A DNA stretch of 64,000 nucleotides from Streptomyces sp. NBC_01428. GTDB lineage: Bacteria; Actinomycetota; Actinomycetes; Streptomycetales; Streptomycetaceae. The DNA is taken from NCBI RefSeq assembly GCF_036231965.1, contig NZ_CP109499.1:4588001-4652000 (forward strand), in the 5' to 3' direction. The notes under the pieces are model-generated. The model ran no database searches and was not told the DNA's origin. It was given only the letters and a program-made list of their open reading frames with translations. Shown here one piece after another: positions 1 through 7,560 of the stretch. Made by a program: the position numbers and the translations under genes. How positions within the stretch are numbered: position 1 is the first letter of the stretch; each line of letters opens with the position of its first letter.

Positions 1-624
1 CGCTATGACGCCCGTGTAGAGGAGGAGGAGGGCGTCGGGGTCGTGCAGGCCGGTCCGGTTCAGCTCGTCGAGCGTGGACTCGAACAGGTAGCAGGCGTAC
101 CGGAGTTCACCGGCGAGATAGTGGGAGGTCGCCCGGCCGCGCACCGCCGGCACCCGCTGCGGCAGCGGGGCGTCGCCGAGCCGCTGCTCCGACTCCTCGA
201 AGCGCCGGCGCGCCGTCTCCAGGTCCCCGGTGTCCAGGGCGCATTCGCCGAGCCCGAGCAGCGCCGCCGCCTCCTCGGCCGCCAGCCCGTGCGTGACCGC
301 CTCCGCGAGCAGCGCGGTGTACGCCTCGGCGGCGACCTCGGCCTCTCCGGTGGCGAGCGTGCGCTGCGCGTCGGTCAGCCGCAGCCGCAGGTCGGTGGCG
401 AGGTGGGCGGGGCGCCCGGTCGCCAGCTCCTCGTAGGCGATCCCGAGCCGCTCCGCGATGTGCCGCAGTGCCGGCTCGGAGGCGCGCACGCGTCCCGCCT
501 CCAGGGTGGAGATGTACGCCGGGGTATAGGCGGGTTCCGCCAGCTGTTTCTGCGTCAGGCCGCGCTTCGTCCGCAACTGCTGCACCCTGCGCCCGATGAT
601 CTCCGGGCCGTCCCGCTCCGCCAT
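1..624 (-). CDS. XRE-type HTH regulator with TPR-like C-terminus (partial)
   Basis: Open reading frame from an ATG at 624 running leftwards off the window; 208 codons are visible with no stop. Residues about 8-62 form a Cro/CI-type helix-turn-helix (RRVQQLRTKRGLTQKQLAEP followed by TPAYISTLEAGR). From about residue 85 the protein is Ala/Leu/Glu-rich helical sequence with paired-helix spacing, consistent with tetratricopeptide repeats. HTH plus TPR is the architecture of peptide-responsive (RRNPP-like) regulators, but also of many Streptomyces regulators with unknown ligands. It is divergent from a 53-residue secreted peptide gene at 776. The shared intergenic region holds repeated TTAAG elements, which suggests autoregulation and control of the neighbour (inference). 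The true C-terminus lies outside the window. Confidence 0.85.
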   Translation of the reverse strand, partial: MAERDGPEIIGRRVQQLRTKRGLTQKQLAEPAYTPAYISTLEAGRVRASEPALRHIAERLGIAYEELATGRPAHLATDLRLRLTDAQRTLATGEAEVAAEAYTALLAEAVTHGLAAEEAAALLGLGECALDTGDLETARRRFEESEQRLGDAPLPQRVPAVRGRATSHYLAGELRYACYLFESTLDELNRTGLHDPDALLLLYTGVIA

Positions 625-627
625 GGG

Positions 628-749
628 TTAAGCATGCCATTAAGCCGAGTTAAGTCGGCCCAGCTTTTGACTATTGTCCAACTCCCTTGGCCCCCTTGCG
701 AGGTGAGCCCGGAAGCCTCTAGGTTAAGCGGCGGATTAAGCAAGCTTAA
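628..749. promoter_or_regulatory. Array of five TTAAG elements in a divergent promoter region
   Basis: TTAAGC occurs at 628-633, 640-645, 724-729 and 736-741, with TTAAGT at 650-655 and an inverted GCTTAA at 744-749. Spacings within clusters are 12, 10 and 12 bp, about one helical turn. In this very GC-rich DNA the AT-rich elements stand out. One cluster abuts the regulator start codon; the other lies just upstream of the small secreted peptide gene. A weak promoter for the peptide gene (TTGCGA at 696-701, 18-bp spacer, TAGGTT at 720-725) would overlap the second cluster, a plausible operator arrangement. Confidence 0.55.
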
Positions 750-775
750 TACGCCGCTGTTGTTGTGAGGTCACC

Positions 776-937
776 ATGCTCCGACGTATTTCCGCGCGCT
801 ACTCCAGAGGGTTTATCGCCGCGCTCCTCGCGGTCGCCGCGCTGGTGACGGTGGCGAACGTCGGCCCGGCGAGGGCGACCGTACCGACCGGTGCCGCGCA
901 CCCGTCCGAGCAGGGAGCCCTGCCCGCCGGACGGTGA
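776..937 (+). CDS. Small secreted peptide, 53 aa
   Basis: ATG at 776 preceded by GTGAGG at 765-770, ending TGA at 935-937. The product has a basic N-terminus (MLRRISARYSRG), a hydrophobic core (FIAALLAVAALVTVANVG) and a PARA signal-peptidase-like site, leaving a mature peptide of about 19 residues (TVPTGAAHPSEQGALPAGR). Third codon positions are GC-rich, as in neighbouring genes. It is divergent from an HTH/TPR regulator and shares its TTAAG-element region. I recognise no family. A role as an exported signal peptide sensed by the neighbouring regulator is only a hypothesis. The reading could also be a chance ORF, but the RBS, signal-peptide shape and operator context argue for a gene. Confidence 0.55.
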   Translation: MLRRISARYSRGFIAALLAVAALVTVANVGPARATVPTGAAHPSEQGALPAGR

Positions 938-1060
938 CCGGGCCCGCGCCGGACCCGTCGGCCCCCGCCGACCGGCTGCCGGACGGCGCCGTCCGCGCGT
1001 CCTCTCCCGCCCGGACGGCGCCCACCGCGCCGCTCCCTGCCCACGGCGGGGGGCGCGGCA

Positions 1061-1066
1061 TACGCT
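1061..1066 (+). promoter_or_regulatory. -10 box of leaderless transcript
   Basis: TACGCT (TANNNT) ends 6 nt before the GTG start at 1073, so transcription would begin at the start codon. No Shine-Dalgarno sequence precedes that codon. Confidence 0.5.
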
Positions 1067-1072
1067 GACCCG

Positions 1073-2314
1073 GTGACCTCAGCCGCAGCCCGCACCGCAC
1101 TGGACCTCACCGCCGACCTCCCGGTCCCCGACCTGGAGGACTTCTACCGGGACCTGCACCGGCATCCCGAACTCTCGCTCCAGGAACACCGCACGGCCGC
1201 CGCCCTCACGCGGCGGCTCCGCGCGTCCGGGTACGAGACGACCGAGGGCGTGGGCGGCACGGGCGTGGTCGGCGTCCTGCGCAACGGGGACGGGCCCACC
1301 GTCCTGCTGCGCGCCGACATGGACGCGCTGCCCGTTCCCGAGCAGACCGCCCTGTCGTACTCCTCGGAGACCGACGGGGTCATGCACGCCTGCGGCCACG
1401 ACCTGCACGTCACCTGGCTGGCCGGGGCCGCCGCCGCGCTCGCCGCCGGACGCGACACCTGGACCGGCACGCTCGTCCTGGTCGGACAGCCCGCCGAGGA
1501 GACGGGCGCGGGCGCGGCCCGGATGATCGGGGACGGTCTCCACGAACGCTTCCCGCGGCCGGACGTCCTGCTCGGCCAGCACGTGGCGCCCGGCCCCGCG
1601 GGCCTGTACGCGCACTCCCCGGGGCTGATCATGTCCGCCTCGACGGACATCGACATCGTGGTGCACGGCCGGGGCGGTCACGGCTCGCGCCCCGAGTCGA
1701 CCGTCGACCCGGTGGTGACGGCCGCGTACATCGTGACGCGGCTCCAGACAGTCGTCAGCCGGGAGATCGCGGCCCGTGACTCCGCCGTGCTGACGGTCGG
1801 GCGGATCGAGGCGGGCACCCGGCACAACATCATCCCGTCCGAGGCCCGGATCTCCCTCAACCTGCGGACCCAGTCGCCGGCGGTACGGGAGCGGATGATC
1901 GCCGCCGTACGGCGGGTGGCGGCCGGCGAGTGCGCCGCGGCCGGCTGCCCGAGCGAGCCCGAGGTCACCGTCGGCAACGACTTCCCCGTGACGGTCAACG
2001 ACGTCGAGACCGACCGGCGGATCGCCGCCGTGCACGGCGAGGTCTTCGGCGCCGGGACGATCCTCGACCCCGGTCCGGCGATGGGCAGCGAGGACTTCTC
2101 CCGCCTCGCGGCCGGCGGACTCCCCTACTCCTTCTGGTTCGTGACCGGCACCCCGGCCGACGTCTGGAACGCGGCCCCCGGCGGCGACGACCTCATGGCC
2201 CGGCTGGAGGCGGTGCCCAGCAACCACAGTCCGCACTTCGCCCCGGACCTCTCCACGGTCGCGCCGGGCGTACGGACCCTGGTGTCGGGGGCGCTGGCCT
2301 CGCTGTCCGCCTGA
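1073..2314 (+). CDS. M20-family amidohydrolase (hippurate hydrolase/amidase type)
   Basis: 413-residue cytoplasmic metallohydrolase with the full M20D pattern. There is an N-terminal HRHPELSLQEHRTA segment, RADMDALPV near residue 80, the MHACGHDLH metal-binding motif near residues 104-112, GQPAEETGAGA near 145, and GSEDFS near the C-terminus. This family hydrolyses N-acyl amino acids or related amides using two divalent metals. The natural substrate cannot be read from sequence. The GTG start is chosen because a TANNNT box lies 6 nt upstream and the N-terminus fits the family. It appears monocistronic, and the next gene is convergent. Confidence 0.9.
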   Translation: MTSAAARTALDLTADLPVPDLEDFYRDLHRHPELSLQEHRTAAALTRRLRASGYETTEGVGGTGVVGVLRNGDGPTVLLRADMDALPVPEQTALSYSSETDGVMHACGHDLHVTWLAGAAAALAAGRDTWTGTLVLVGQPAEETGAGAARMIGDGLHERFPRPDVLLGQHVAPGPAGLYAHSPGLIMSASTDIDIVVHGRGGHGSRPESTVDPVVTAAYIVTRLQTVVSREIAARDSAVLTVGRIEAGTRHNIIPSEARISLNLRTQSPAVRERMIAAVRRVAAGECAAAGCPSEPEVTVGNDFPVTVNDVETDRRIAAVHGEVFGAGTILDPGPAMGSEDFSRLAAGGLPYSFWFVTGTPADVWNAAPGGDDLMARLEAVPSNHSPHFAPDLSTVAPGVRTLVSGALASLSA

Positions 2315-2384
2315 GCGGTCCGCCCGCGCCGTCCCCGCTGCGCCGTCGGCCCCTTCCTGGCGCCGGGCCGTCGCCCTCGTCCGC

Positions 2385-3938
2385 TCAGGCCTGCGTCTGC
2401 AACTGGCGCAACTGCTGCCGCACATGGTCGAGGGCGCCCTCCCGGCGTCCCGGCACCCGGAGCCTCAAGGCGGCGAGTTCCGAGCCGAGTTCGCGGGCCC
2501 GCGCCGGTGCGTCGACGCGGCCCCACTGATGGTGGGCGCGGTCCACGGCCGACTCCACCTCCGGTGCGTCCGGAGCCTGTCCCGCGTCCAGCCGGGCCAC
2601 CGCGACCGCCAGCCAGGTACGGCAGCTGCGCTCCGGATCCCCCGCGAACATCGCCAGATCGGCCCGTACCTCCATCCAGTGCAGCACCTGCTCGGAGCCG
2701 GCCCCGTGCACACGGGCCGCCTCCTCCTCCCACGTCCCCGCCAGGGCGAGCGCCTCGTCGTGGCGGCCGGCCCGCACGGCGGTGGTGATCGTCTCGTGGG
2801 GATCGAGCGGAGCCGAACTCCGCTGCTGGGCCGCCTGGTTGGGGAGCGCCACAGAGGCGGCACCCGCAGGTCGCTCCGCCGGTGAGGTCGCTGAGGGCGC
2901 CGTGCCCGGCGCGGGTGTCCGCGGAGCCGCCTGCGCGGCCGGCGCCGTGGGCGGCTCGCCGCCGGGCGGCGCGAGGGGCATCGGCGGTGCGGAGGGAGGC
3001 GGCGCCGTGACGACGGACGGAGTCCGGCCGGTGTGGCCCGCCTCCGGGGGAGCGTACGGGGGCAGCGGCGTCACCGGCGTGAACTCCGGTGCCGGCGGCC
3101 AGGGTTGGCCGGCCCAGGACTGGCCGGGGGCGGGACGGAAGGCGGACGCCCCGGCCTCCGGGACCGTCGCGGCCGAAACCGTGGCGGCCGAAACTGTCGC
3201 GTCCGGAATCACCGTGGTCACGACCGGACCGCCCGAGGCCACAGGAGCGACAGAGGCGACGGAGTCAGCCGGAGCGACGGAACCGACCGGGCCCCGCTGC
3301 CCGGGTGCGAGCACGAGGTCCGCCGGTCCCGGCCTTCCCGTCTCCTCGCCCGACGTCCTCGTCAGGGCCTGCTGGTGCAGCTGGGACAGCGGCGGCCGGT
3401 GACCGCTGCGCAGCAGGGTGGCGACGGCCTTCATGTACGCCGGGTGAGCCACCGTACGCCGCGGGGGCGGCGGTGCGACCCTGCCGTACAGCGCGGTCGA
3501 CGGACCCGCGGTGAGCGGGCGCCCGGAGAGCAGGGACCAGGCCTCCGCGTCGGCATGCAGATCGACGAAGATGCTGGTCAGGCCCGGTGGGCGCAGCCGC
3601 AGTTCCTCGGTGATCCAGTGCCAGGGGAACGCGGTGTAGCGGACCGTCGCCGGGGTGGTGCGGGCCAGCGCGAGATGGGGAAGCCGCTGCCGGCGGTCCA
3701 GCTGGAGCTGCCCGGTCACGAACATCGTCAGCGGTCCCGGCGCCGTCGCCGCGGCCCGCAGCCGGGTCAGCACGGCCTGCGGCTCCAACGGGTCGGCGAG
3801 TTCCACCACGTTCGCGGTCTCGGTGCCCGACAGCACCGCCGGGGCGACGGCCGCGAGCACGGGGAGCACGGACGCGGCGTCCACCAGACACCCCTTGCCC
3901 ACCGGCGAGGCCGCGAGAAGCAGCACGGTTCCGGGCAT
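2385..3938 (-). CDS. Hypothetical protein with Pro/Ala-rich centre and helical C-terminus
   Basis: 517 residues from ATG 3938 with a good RBS (GGGAGG, 6 nt spacing). Residues 1-170 look like a compact alpha/beta domain (PGTVLLLAASPVGKGCLV, then GPLTMFVTGQLQLDRRQ, then IFVDLHADAEAW). Residues about 170-370 are low-complexity, rich in Pro, Ala, Thr and Val. The last 140 residues are helical, TPR-like sequence (DEALALAGTWEEEAARVHGAGSEQ). No signal peptide or membrane helix is seen. I do not recognise the family beyond its appearance as a conserved Streptomyces hypothetical. The folded ends joined by a disordered linker suggest a scaffold or regulatory protein (inference). Confidence 0.75.
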   Translation of the reverse strand: MPGTVLLLAASPVGKGCLVDAASVLPVLAAVAPAVLSGTETANVVELADPLEPQAVLTRLRAAATAPGPLTMFVTGQLQLDRRQRLPHLALARTTPATVRYTAFPWHWITEELRLRPPGLTSIFVDLHADAEAWSLLSGRPLTAGPSTALYGRVAPPPPRRTVAHPAYMKAVATLLRSGHRPPLSQLHQQALTRTSGEETGRPGPADLVLAPGQRGPVGSVAPADSVASVAPVASGGPVVTTVIPDATVSAATVSAATVPEAGASAFRPAPGQSWAGQPWPPAPEFTPVTPLPPYAPPEAGHTGRTPSVVTAPPPSAPPMPLAPPGGEPPTAPAAQAAPRTPAPGTAPSATSPAERPAGAASVALPNQAAQQRSSAPLDPHETITTAVRAGRHDEALALAGTWEEEAARVHGAGSEQVLHWMEVRADLAMFAGDPERSCRTWLAVAVARLDAGQAPDAPEVESAVDRAHHQWGRVDAPARARELGSELAALRLRVPGRREGALDHVRQQLRQLQTQA

Positions 3939-4083
3939 CGGTTCCCTCCCCCATCGATCACGTACGTCAGCACCGTAACCGCTGCGCCTGCAAAGGGGGG
4001 ACGTGACGGCCGGGAACCGTCACCCCGCCGCGCTCCGGGCCGGCCGGGATCCGCGCCCCGCCGCACGCTCCGAACGGCCCGCC

Positions 4084-5277
4084 CTAGGTGACGTCGTTCA
4101 GGTCCGCCGCGTAGCCGCGCGCCCGGCGTCGTACGGCGAAGATCGTCGTGTCGTCGGCGAGGCGGCCGGCCGAGTGCCTCAGGGTCCCGTCGCGGACGAG
4201 CTCGACGAGGAACGCCGGGTCGGCGGCTGCCGGGTCCCGGGTCACCGCGGCCGTGACCGCCTCGCGCAGCGGGAAGAACTCGCCCGACGCGTCACGGGCC
4301 TCGGTCACCCCGTCGGTGACCAGCAACAGCGTCTCCCCGGCGGCGAGCGGGACGCGGAGCACCGGCGGCGGCTCGGTCGCCAACTCGCTCAGGCCGAGCG
4401 GCAGTCCGTCGCCGGGCGGCAGACTCCGTACGCCCGCGGGCCCGACCACGAGGGGCGGTTCGTGGCCGAAGTTGATGACCTCGACGGTGGCCGGGGTGTC
4501 CTCGGGGAAGGCGACCAGGACCCCGGTCGCGAACCGGTCCCCCTCGTCACGGCCGAGCGCCGCGCAATAGCCGAGATGCCGCAGCATGCGCACCTCCAGG
4601 CGTCCGGCGACCGTCTCCAGGAACGGCTCGTGGTACGCCGTCTCGCGGAACGTGCCGAGCAGCGCGGCCGCCGCCTCCACCGCGCCGAGCCCCTTGCCCT
4701 GGACGTCGCCGAGCAGCAGCCGGGTGCCGTGCAGTCCCGGCTGGATGTCGTAGAAGTCGCCGCCGACGCGGGCCTCGCTGTCGGCGGTGAGGTAGACGGC
4801 CGCGTGGTCCAGGCCGCCCCAGCCCGGCGCCATCGGGCGCAGCACCGTGCGCCGGGTCGTCTCGGCGACGTCCTGCATGTGCAGCATGCGCCGCTCCCCG
4901 CGCACCCGCACCGAGCAGGCCAGCACCGCGAGCACCCCGCCGGCCAGCACGAGGATGAAGTCGGGCAGGCCGGTCTGGAGCTGGTGCGGCCAGGAGCTGT
5001 CGATGACGACGTAGGTGAGCAGGGACAGCACCGCGAGGGCGGCCGTGCCCCACACCCCGCAGAGCGCCGCGGCGATCGCGGGCACCAGGGCGACCCAGGA
5101 GATGATCCGGAACCGCCCGGAGGTGTTCGCGTCGAGCAGCGCGATGCCGATGAGCAGCAGGACCGGAGGCATCCAGGCGACACTGCGCCCCCGCAGCAGC
5201 AGTGGCTTCTGCCGCTGGACGGCGTCCCGCCGTCCAGCGCGCGGGAGTTGGTCGAGCAGGGATCTCCGGGCGGCCAC
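4084..5277 (-). CDS. Membrane-anchored SpoIIE/PP2C serine phosphatase
   Basis: 397 residues from GTG 5277. Several hydrophobic helices at about 34-125 anchor the protein. A PPM/SpoIIE domain follows from about 150 to 385 with the metal-binding motifs GGDFYDIQ and GDVQGKGLG, then LLLVTDGVTEARD and DDTTIFAVR. RsbU/SpoIIE phosphatases dephosphorylate anti-anti-sigma factors, and Streptomyces encodes many. No sensor domain other than the membrane part is visible. The cognate anti-sigma partner is not in this window. The preceding gene on the same strand starts at 5991, leaving a gap of about 75 bp, so a loose operon is possible. Confidence 0.88.
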   Translation of the reverse strand: MAARRSLLDQLPRAGRRDAVQRQKPLLLRGRSVAWMPPVLLLIGIALLDANTSGRFRIISWVALVPAIAAALCGVWGTAALAVLSLLTYVVIDSSWPHQLQTGLPDFILVLAGGVLAVLACSVRVRGERRMLHMQDVAETTRRTVLRPMAPGWGGLDHAAVYLTADSEARVGGDFYDIQPGLHGTRLLLGDVQGKGLGAVEAAAALLGTFRETAYHEPFLETVAGRLEVRMLRHLGYCAALGRDEGDRFATGVLVAFPEDTPATVEVINFGHEPPLVVGPAGVRSLPPGDGLPLGLSELATEPPPVLRVPLAAGETLLLVTDGVTEARDASGEFFPLREAVTAAVTRDPAAADPAFLVELVRDGTLRHSAGRLADDTTIFAVRRRARGYAADLNDVT

Positions 5278-5352
5278 CGTGCCGTACCGCCTCTTCCTCC
5301 AGGGCCGGGCGTCGCGGACCCGGGCTGATCCGGGCGACAGCCCCCGGCTCGC

Positions 5353-5991
5353 TCAGTACGCCACCGAGACCCGGGCGTGCGGGTGGACGGGCATCTCCAG
5401 CTGGTCGACGAACGCCATCGCGTAGTCCTCGGCGCTGATCCGGCTGTCGCCCTCCGCGTCGAAGAGCATGCGGTCGCCGCCGATCCGGAACTCCCCCGTC
5501 CGTTCGCCCGGGCCGATCTCCGCGGCGGGCGAGACGTACGTCCAGTCCAGGTCGTCGGCATCGCTCCGGTAGAAGGCGAGGGCGTCGCGGTGGGCGAGCG
5601 CCTCCGGAAGGTACGCGTCGGGGAAGTCGGGCTGCTCGCAGGCGGCCTGACCGGGCGCGACCTCCAGGGTGCCCGCGCCGCCGACGATCACCAGCCGCCG
5701 CACCCCGGCCGCCCGCACCCCGTCCACCAGGGACTGGTTGAGGGCGAGGAAGGGTTCGCGCGGGTCCGAACCGTCCCGGGGCGGCACACACGCCGACGCC
5801 ACCGCGTCCGCGTCGGCCACCAGTTCGGCGACCTTCGCCGGGTCCGAGGCGTCGGCCGCCGTGGCGGCGATACCGGGCACGGGCGACTGCCCGGACCGGC
5901 TCACCGCGACGACCTGGTGTCCGCGCGCCGAGGCCTCCGTGGCGATACGGCTGCCGACCATGCCGGTGGCGCCGAAGAGTACGAGCTTCAT
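5353..5991 (-). CDS. NAD(P)-binding Rossmann-fold reductase (NmrA/SDR-like)
   Basis: 212 residues from ATG 5991, with GAGG 4 nt upstream. The N-terminal MKLVLFGATGMVGSRIATEA is the GxxGxxG dinucleotide-binding loop of atypical short-chain dehydrogenases. RRLVIVGGAGTLEV and the DLDWTYVSPAAEIGPGERTG segment are typical of the YwnB/NmrA-like subgroup. These proteins bind NAD(P)H and act as reductases or redox-sensing regulators; the substrate is unknown. Length is normal for the subgroup and no transmembrane segment is present. Confidence 0.85.
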   Translation of the reverse strand: MKLVLFGATGMVGSRIATEASARGHQVVAVSRSGQSPVPGIAATAADASDPAKVAELVADADAVASACVPPRDGSDPREPFLALNQSLVDGVRAAGVRRLVIVGGAGTLEVAPGQAACEQPDFPDAYLPEALAHRDALAFYRSDADDLDWTYVSPAAEIGPGERTGEFRIGGDRMLFDAEGDSRISAEDYAMAFVDQLEMPVHPHARVSVAY

Positions 5992-6194
5992 GGACCTCAG
6001 CGAAGCACGCGGCCATGATCACCGCATCCCGGCATGCCGCCGGAAGGAGCACGGCCGCCCGCCCGGCAGGGCCGCCGCGGGAGGGGGGAGCGTCCCGCCG
6101 AAGGAGTGGTGCCGGGGCGCTCCCGTCCCGAGTTGCCGGGGGCTCGGACGGGGTGTGACCTGGAAGGCGGGGGCCAGCAGAGAGGAGTCCTCCC

Positions 6195-6629
6195 ATGGCG
6201 CAAGCCGCACCCGTGTCAGGGACACCGCGCACCTCAGGACCGATCGACGTGTTCGGGCCCCGCGCCCACAGCGTCGGCAAGTGGGCGGTGCCCGTCGCCG
6301 GCGGTCTCGTCTACGGCTTCTGGGCCGCCAACATCAACCGGGACGCCGGCGCCTTCACGGGCTGGAACGTGCTGTTCGGCTTCGTGTCCGCGATCGTCTT
6401 CGCGGCCGCCTTCTACGCCGTCCTCATGCTGCCGAGGACGACCCATCCCGCTGTGCACGCCGTGGCCTGGACCGTCTTCGCGGGCTGTGCGTTCGGGTTC
6501 ATCTACAGCCAGACGGACACGACGATCCTGCGGTCGGTCTTCATGTCCCTGGGAGTCTCCGTGGGCGTGTTCGCCACGACCTTCTACCACTACTACACGC
6601 ACGAGGACGCGCAGGGACGGACGCGGTGA
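6195..6629 (+). CDS. Small four-helix membrane protein, unknown function
   Basis: 144 residues from ATG 6195 with AGAGGAG just upstream. After a short polar N-terminus, about four hydrophobic segments follow (WAVPVAGGLVYGFWAA, NVLFGFVSAIVFAAAFYAVLML, AVAWTVFAGCAFGFIYS and SVFMSLGVSVGVFATTFYHYY), ending in a charged tail. I recognise no functional motif or named family. The gene stands alone between a divergent reductase and a strong terminator. Confidence 0.78.
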   Translation: MAQAAPVSGTPRTSGPIDVFGPRAHSVGKWAVPVAGGLVYGFWAANINRDAGAFTGWNVLFGFVSAIVFAAAFYAVLMLPRTTHPAVHAVAWTVFAGCAFGFIYSQTDTTILRSVFMSLGVSVGVFATTFYHYYTHEDAQGRTR

Positions 6630-6667
6630 CGGCGACGTCGTGACCGCCTCGACGGCGACGTCGTGAC
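6628..6667. repeat. 17-bp direct repeat
   Basis: GACGGCGACGTCGTGAC occurs at 6628-6644, overlapping the stop codon of the preceding gene, and again at 6651-6667, immediately before a terminator. Function unknown; it may be a remnant of a small duplication. Confidence 0.6.
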
Positions 6668-6678
6668 GCGTACGAAAA

Positions 6679-6709
6679 GGGAGGCCCCGGCCGACGGCCG
6701 GGGCCTCCC
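6679..6709. terminator. Bidirectional terminator hairpin
   Basis: A perfect 14-bp GC-rich stem (6679-6692 with 6696-6709) and GAC loop, lying between convergent genes ending at 6629 and 6731. Confidence 0.8.
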
Positions 6710-6730
6710 GCGTTCCCTCGCCTCACCCGC

Positions 6731-7303
6731 TCACCTGCCGCCCGGGACCCAGTCCCAGGAGCTCGGGGAGGAACCGGAACCAGAACCGGAGACGGTCCAG
6801 GTCCACGAACTGGAGACGCTGAAGCTCCAGGAGCCGTTGCCGTTCGAGCTCCAGCCCGGGTCCTGGCTCAGGTCCCGGTCGTTGTGGTCCCAGTGCGCGT
6901 TGTGCCACACACCGTCCTTCTCTCCGGGACACGGGTCCGAACAACTCGGCACCCAGTGGCCGCCGGTGTCGACGAAGGCGGCGCTCGCCCAGGCGTGCGC
7001 GCCCACGAGCCAGTACCAGGTCGTGTCGCCGAAGACGCTCTGCCCGCTCACCGCGCACTGGACGCGGTCCTGGCTGCCCGGTGAGAGCGCCGCGACGACC
7101 GGTGAGGTCGTGCTGGGCTGCAGCCGGACGTTCAGTTCTCCGCCGGAGACGACGGTTCCCCAGACGGGGCCGTCCGAGCCGCCACCGCCGCTGGCGGGCG
7201 CCGACGGGGCCGCCGCCATGGAGGTGCCGGCGGCCGCGACGGTGAGGACACCGCCGCTGAGCAGGGCCGCGGCCAAAGTCCGCAGGGCCGGGGTGGTGCG
7301 CAT
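6731..7303 (-). CDS. Secreted SH3-type domain protein
   Basis: 190 residues from ATG 7303, which has AGGAGG immediately upstream; longer in-frame extensions lack an RBS. The N-terminus is a signal peptide (MRTTPALRTLAAALLSGGVL, cleavage near SMAAA). Residues about 45-125 match a bacterial SH3-like domain (SGGELNVRLQPSTTSPVVAAL, then WYWLVGAHAWASAAFVDTGG). Four cysteines suggest disulfides after export. The last 55 residues are Ser/Trp/Gly-rich (SWSFSVSSSWTWTVSGSGSG), an unusual aromatic low-complexity tail. SH3 domains of this kind often bind the cell wall. The role here is unknown. Confidence 0.82.
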   Translation of the reverse strand: MRTTPALRTLAAALLSGGVLTVAAAGTSMAAAPSAPASGGGGSDGPVWGTVVSGGELNVRLQPSTTSPVVAALSPGSQDRVQCAVSGQSVFGDTTWYWLVGAHAWASAAFVDTGGHWVPSCSDPCPGEKDGVWHNAHWDHNDRDLSQDPGWSSNGNGSWSFSVSSSWTWTVSGSGSGSSPSSWDWVPGGR

Positions 7304-7339
7304 ATCGGCCTCCTTCTCCCCAGTTTTCCCAGGTCCAGA

Positions 7340-7353
7340 TAACACCCGTTCGA
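7340..7353. promoter_or_regulatory. Possible imperfect LexA (SOS) box
   Basis: TAACACCCGTTCGA is one mismatch away from the actinobacterial LexA core GAAC-N4-GTTC read on either strand. It lies about 37 bp upstream of the SH3 protein start. One mismatch in a short motif is weak evidence. Confidence 0.2.
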
Positions 7354-7560
7354 GTGAGGGCTCCACCGGAGCGCGCGGAGGCCTTGGGGCCACTGGGCCG
7401 CGCGGGGATCGGACCGGGCGCGGGCAGGCGTCCGAAGCCGGCCCGCCGGCCGAGGCGATCCGCCGACCCCGGATGCCGCGGGCCCCGTACGGCTGGTCGT
7501 CTGCGCCCATTTGCAGTCGACCCGCTCGCGTACGGCGGTGCGGAGGCCTTGCCTGGAGAG

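Noticed and set aside
1079..2425. Long minus-strand ORF (448 aa) opposite the M20 amidohydrolase
   Set aside because: Arg/Gly/Ala-rich antisense shadow produced by third-position GC bias; no domain, no RBS, and the plus strand encodes a clear enzyme.
3939..4083. Short intergenic region searched for a small RNA or tRNA
   Set aside because: No cloverleaf, no strong promoter-terminator pair and no small ORF with RBS.
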